A stretch of DNA of 23,075 bases from the NCBI GenBank assembly GCA_019648995.1, contig BLXT01002468.1, positions 2,582,866 through 2,605,940 of the forward strand, read 5' to 3'. Numbering within the stretch: position 1 is the first letter of the stretch; every line of letters starts with the position of its first letter. Below the pieces are notes generated by a model, which worked only from the letters and a program-made list of their open reading frames with translations, was not told where the DNA came from and ran no database searches. A program made the position numbers and the translations under genes. Shown piece after piece: positions 20,701 through 23,075 of the stretch. This DNA comes from Plakobranchus ocellatus (lineage: Eukaryota > Mollusca > Gastropoda > Plakobranchidae).

Positions 20701-21839
20701 CATACGCCTGATTGTAGCCTTTGTATAAACATCTCAGAATGGAAAGAAAGTAATGACATAAGCTTATTGTATCCTAAACTAAATCTCTGGCATCCACACG
20801 GAGGCTCCTAAATTAACAAGACTTGTACCATTGCGCAAGCTTTTTTTACAAGTGGTCAGCAGCATGGATACTTGGGAGATTTAGAGAAAACCTTAGAAAT
20901 AGAGAAATATATAAAAAATGCTGTACAATGATGATTTAGATTTACAGGGCCTTGAGCAAGTCTAGCCTTGAGATCTAGATCCCATGCTTAGATAATTCAT
21001 GGAGATCAAAATATTATTGTAATCCCCTAGACAATAATGAGGATTATTATTCCAGACAAGCCCAAAAGAGGGAGATATTCCATTTTGAACAATGGAAACC
21101 ATTTTGTGACAGAGCCTGCACTATTTTCTTAATGCAGTTTGCGGTGGTCAAAACTGAATAGAGCCAAAGATGAAAAAAAAATTGTAACTTTTTTCTTAAG
21201 AGTGCTACATGTGCCATTTAAACCATTAGAGCTGGTCTTAAGGCATGTCATGAAGTTTTATCTTTATTTTAAAGAAATATCATTGGATCATTTACATTAT
21301 CAGCTGTAAGGAACTGAGTTTACAGCATACATCTCTCAGAAGTACCATGAGGCTCCAAGAAAAAAACCCTGACACCAGCACTGTTGATGTTACACTGTAA
21401 GCACTGAAAAAATTTAATTGGCACACAACAGCTGTTAATGCTTCATGCAATAAAACTTAACTTGAACATCAAAACCAAATGCCAATATCATAGGTCCACA
21501 AACACAGATTCCCAATGTCACTCGTCCATACACAAAAATGTCTACAAATTTGGATGCATTGCCATGCTCAAACAATTGTCCATGTCATTTATTGAGGCTA
21601 TCAAGATTTTTTTAGCCATAGAAACACTAAAAGCTTTGAGCATTCATGACTAAGATTAATTAGTTTGTTCCACTGGTATATTCCGCATTCCTTAAACAAA
21701 ACCCACTTTTGCTCCATTCAAAACTTCTTGTATAGAAATTGTTTTAAGGTGCTTTTTTTTTTTTGCTAATAACGACCAACAATGAGCCGAACAACAGTGG
21801 AATGAACATGATGCCAAGCTACAACAGTACAAGCCTCAC
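20505..21839 (-). other. TTC12 intron
   Basis: Minus-strand donor gtgagg, acceptor ccttttgtttctcag, 1335 bases. The acceptor-proximal 200 bases are the junction-derived tandem array; the rest is AT-rich with no gene recognised. Confidence 0.78.
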
Positions 21840-21967
21840 CTGCTTGCTGCCGCTCCCACTGTCTCTGTCAGACTCCCCATCCTTGGTGAGATGAGACAGA
21901 CATAGGGCAGCGTTGCCCACAACTGCCTCATCAGTGTCTGTCAGACGGTTCAAGAGTGTGGACAGCG
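21840..21967 (-). CDS. TTC12: TTC12 exon, third from last (ARM repeat)
   Basis: Minus-strand acceptor ttaattttttctgcag and donor cag|gtgagg. 128 bases, starting with two bases of a split codon and ending in phase 0. It encodes LSTLLNRLTDTDEAVVGNAA, then LCLSHL and a charged Gly/Ser loop ending GSGSKQ. The NAALCLSHL string is a typical ARM helix and matches the penultimate ARM of TTC12. The loop is probably a lineage-specific insertion. Confidence 0.8.
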
Positions 21968-23075
21968 CTGCAGAAAAAATTAAATGGGAAAAATTTATCC
22001 CCCTTTCATTTTCTTTATAGGCAAAATAAAAAAATGACCCTTATGCCAATGGCAAAGATTGAAAATTATGCAGGTGCTGAAAAAACAAACACTTAACTGG
22101 TTAAGGATTCACAAAAAATTGACTCACAATAAAACAGAATCATATTTGAAAAAAAAATAATAAATAATGTGTCTCAGAGAAATCTAAATGAGTTGGATGT
22201 CGTATTTTAAACATCCTTTATCTTTAAAATTAACTTAACTTCTTTTTCCTTTTTGAGGTATGCAATGTTAAAAATGACATAGAGCTGTGTTGATGCTGAA
22301 CCAAGGTATGGGATTTTTAACTTCAGAATAATATTTAAAAAAGAAAAAAATTATAAGTTTGAATCTCCTTTTTTTTTCAAATGTTTAACATGTGACATCC
22401 ACTCTTTCACTGTATATTCTGCAGCATCTTAAGACATATATATATACATATATTTAAACCAGTCCAGCTGCCAGGTTGCATGTTAAACATTTTAAAGCAT
22501 TCATCTAGAACAATCTGCATCCTGTGAACTTTGGATTGGTAAAAACTATGCCCTGATTTGATATATCATTTTAATCCGAATATTTGAAAGAAGAAAGAAA
22601 CAAATTAAAAAATCTTTTTATTCAAACAAATGATCTACACAAAATCCAGCCCAATTACTCCATGAAGTTGTAAGATTGTAAATCTGGTGTTATAGGGTTT
22701 GCCGAGTACATATCACAACCAGTGCCACATCTTCAAGGAGTTAGAATTGATCTGAAGATATGTAACACTGCTAGGGTACATATCACAACCAGTGCCACAT
22801 CTTCAAGGAGTTAAGATTGATCTGAAGACATGTGACACTGCTAGGGTACATATCACAACCAATGCCACATCTTCAAGGAGTTAGAATTGATCTAAAGATA
22901 TGTAACACTGCTAGGGTACATATCACAACCAGTGCCACATCTTCAAGGAGTTAAGATTGATCTGAAGATATGTAACACTGCTAGGGTATATATGACCACC
23001 AATGCCACATCTTCAAGGAGTTAAGATAGATCTGAAGACATGTAACACTGCTAGGGAACATATCACAACCAGCAC
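21968..23075 (-). other. TTC12 intron upstream of the first visible exon (continues past window)
   Basis: AT-rich, with a TA-rich patch at 22435-22455 and the 70-bp satellite from about 22705 to the end. No further exon with minus-strand splice signals was found. Confidence 0.6.
22705..23075. repeat. 70-bp satellite array, at least five copies, open at window edge
   Basis: cttcaaggag recurs at 22731, 22801, 22871, 22941 and 23011, exactly 70 bases apart. The unit begins gtacatatcacaaccagtgc and ends tgtaacactgctaggg. Copies differ at only a few positions (for example agt/aat, gata/gaca, gtagaat/gtaagat). Each unit contains the inverted pair atcttca/tgaagat. The array continues beyond the window. 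Confidence 0.95.

Larger units (their letters stand above)
19853..23075 (-). other. TTC12: Gene span: TTC12-like ARM-repeat protein, 3' part only
   Basis: Three minus-strand exons join in frame to a 113-residue C-terminus. It has armadillo-type helices (VVGNAALCLSHL, TNIIQKLLTLAR, QGNCAILLGKLA) and ends RHLERLRELNGIQILHDCMK before the stop. The order, spacing and the terminal RHxxxLRxLxGxxIL pattern agree with the end of TTC12 (tetratricopeptide repeat protein 12: N-terminal TPRs, C-terminal ARM repeats). TTC12 is a cytoplasmic factor for pre-assembly of ciliary and sperm dynein arms; human loss causes primary ciliary dyskinesia. The TPR part lies beyond the window. Other ARM proteins (UNC45-like, ARMC family) are the alternative. 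The assignment is from recall, not a search. Confidence 0.68.

Noticed and set aside
20464..20703. 79-codon minus-strand open frame with an internally repeated peptide
   Set aside because: It is the tandem array read in a frame different from the TTC12 exon; the repetition reflects DNA duplication, and the flanking exons join correctly without it.
22435..22455. TA-rich patch as a possible promoter TATA element
   Set aside because: It is a short alternating TA/CA simple repeat inside an intron of the minus-strand gene, with no supporting context.

Overview
This is an AT-rich animal nuclear genomic window. It has GT-AG introns, short exons separated by 0.3-1.5 kb introns, long homopolymer tracts, minisatellites and tRNA-derived SINE remnants. 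The protein families and the repeat-laden introns suggest a lophotrochozoan, most likely a mollusc. That taxonomic call is inference, because no diagnostic taxon marker is visible.

Plus strand, 1-11106: the last nine coding exons of an Arkadia-type E3 ubiquitin ligase (RNF111; the same family includes RNF165/Ark2). The exons are 1451-1701, 3091-3468, 4034-4754, 6247-6643, 7639-8044, 8441-8500, 9082-9216, 9560-9681 and 10986-11106. All eight internal junctions have GT..AG borders and compatible phases, giving 862 codons plus a stop. The 5' end of the gene lies outside the window. The protein is a long Ser/Pro/His/Gln-rich disordered region, then a TIER box, then a C-terminal RING-H2 split by the last intron. 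Arkadia proteins act in the nucleus on negative regulators of TGF-beta/BMP signalling (SKI/SnoN, inhibitory SMAD7) and recognise SUMO chains.

11107 to about 18400: the 3' UTR of that gene (end uncertain; candidate poly(A) signals at 14985 and 17515) and intergenic DNA. It holds SINE fragments, an AU-rich element, a roughly 700-bp element with 32-bp terminal inverted repeats (13980-14680), and a cluster of regulatory-looking motifs near 15.8 kb.

Minus strand, about 18430-23075: the 3' end of a second gene arranged tail-to-tail with the first. Exons 21840-21967, 20362-20504 and 19853-19925 join in frame to a 113-residue armadillo-like C-terminus ending in a stop. I read it as TTC12, a TPR/ARM protein needed for cytoplasmic pre-assembly of ciliary dynein arms. 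Its upstream intron carries a 70-bp satellite that runs off the window end.

The most unusual observation is that both genes carry an intronic tandem array of about 80-bp units whose first unit spans an exon-intron junction. In the RING ligase the repeated unit includes the 5' splice site of the first RING exon. In TTC12 it includes the 3' splice site. Each array therefore lays down a series of decayed or intact decoy splice sites. I found no prokaryotic-type system, CRISPR array or complete RNA gene.
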